Shown: positions 63,971 to 64,000 of the stretch, in pieces
Position numbering within the stretch: the stretch's first letter is position 1
How the letters are laid out: each line of letters starts with the position of its first letter
From: Cryptosporangium minutisporangium
Lineage (GTDB): Bacteria; Actinomycetota; Actinomycetes; Mycobacteriales; Cryptosporangiaceae
Direction of reading: 5' to 3'
NCBI RefSeq assembly: GCF_039536245.1
Contig: NZ_BAAAYN010000048.1
Span: forward strand, 97,733 to 161,732
Length of the DNA: 64,000 nucleotides
Made by a program: the position numbers and the translations under genes
Notes under the pieces: generated by a model
The model's input: only the letters and a program-made list of their open reading frames with translations
The model's database searches: none
What the model was told of the DNA's origin: nothing

Positions 63971-64000
63971 AGTCATGGCGGGCGCGGGCGCGGGCGCGGG

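Overview
The window is high-GC DNA with dense, largely co-oriented operons, many GTG starts and ATGA/GTGA stop-start overlaps. It carries a 14-subunit complex I operon, a futalosine-type menaquinone pathway, a BldC-type regulator, a HelD-type helicase and a Cds1-type cysteine desulfhydrase. Together these point to a filamentous or sporulating actinomycete. A Cryptosporangium- or Frankiales-like organism is my guess; no 16S or tRNA gene is present to test it. No prophage, insertion sequence, CRISPR array, tRNA or rRNA was found.

Layout. 0-4 kb: the 3' end of an NlpC/P60 hydrolase gene, then an overlapping ubiD-mqnP-ubiX operon. 4-11.3 kb: bldC, an Lrp regulator, threonine dehydratase plus a Cds1-like PLP enzyme, a protein of unknown function with a degenerate P-loop, a DUF1089 protein and a MalY-type lyase. 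11.3-19 kb: a repeat-rich tail-anchored protein, a second NlpC/P60 hydrolase, mqnE with a small DUF4229 membrane protein, a Uma2-family protein and a HelD-like helicase. 19-26 kb: a CBM48-like protein, mqnA, a membrane-anchored molybdopterin oxidoreductase, mqnC, a B12-type MerR regulator and a polyprenyl synthase. 26-32 kb: a fatty acyl-CoA ligase and SCP2 protein, menG, a Cu/Zn-SOD-like lipoprotein and a geranylgeranyl/menaquinone reductase. 32-50 kb: nuoABCDEFGHIJKLMN ending in a second polyprenyl diphosphate synthase. 50-56.5 kb: a ceramidase, a sensor-domain protein, PhoX with a PHO box, a LmbE-type deacetylase and a chorismate mutase with a Phe/Tyr attenuator. 56.8-64 kb: PcrA helicase, an M23 peptidase and sucCD.

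How the genes work together. mqnA, mqnE, mqnC, mqnP, ubiD/ubiX, menG, two polyprenyl synthases and a MenJ-type reductase supply most of menaquinone synthesis. The nuo operon encodes the main NADH dehydrogenase that uses the quinone, and its last gene is a polyprenyl synthase. mqnB and mqnD are not in the window. SucCD adds a TCA-cycle step, and chorismate mutase competes with MqnA for chorismate.

Main observations for follow-up: (1) a roughly 105-nt long-hairpin element present three times, each directly after a stop codon and in the sense orientation, with covarying inner stems and an invariant G.A mismatch; (2) a Phe-Phe-Tyr leader peptide plus intrinsic terminator ahead of chorismate mutase; (3) a CarH/LitR-like B12 regulator beside a GGPP-synthase-like gene; (4) a convergent array of six units spaced 32 nt apart; (5) a perfect LexA operator with no clear target gene; and (6) disordered tails on several complex I subunits, above all NuoE.
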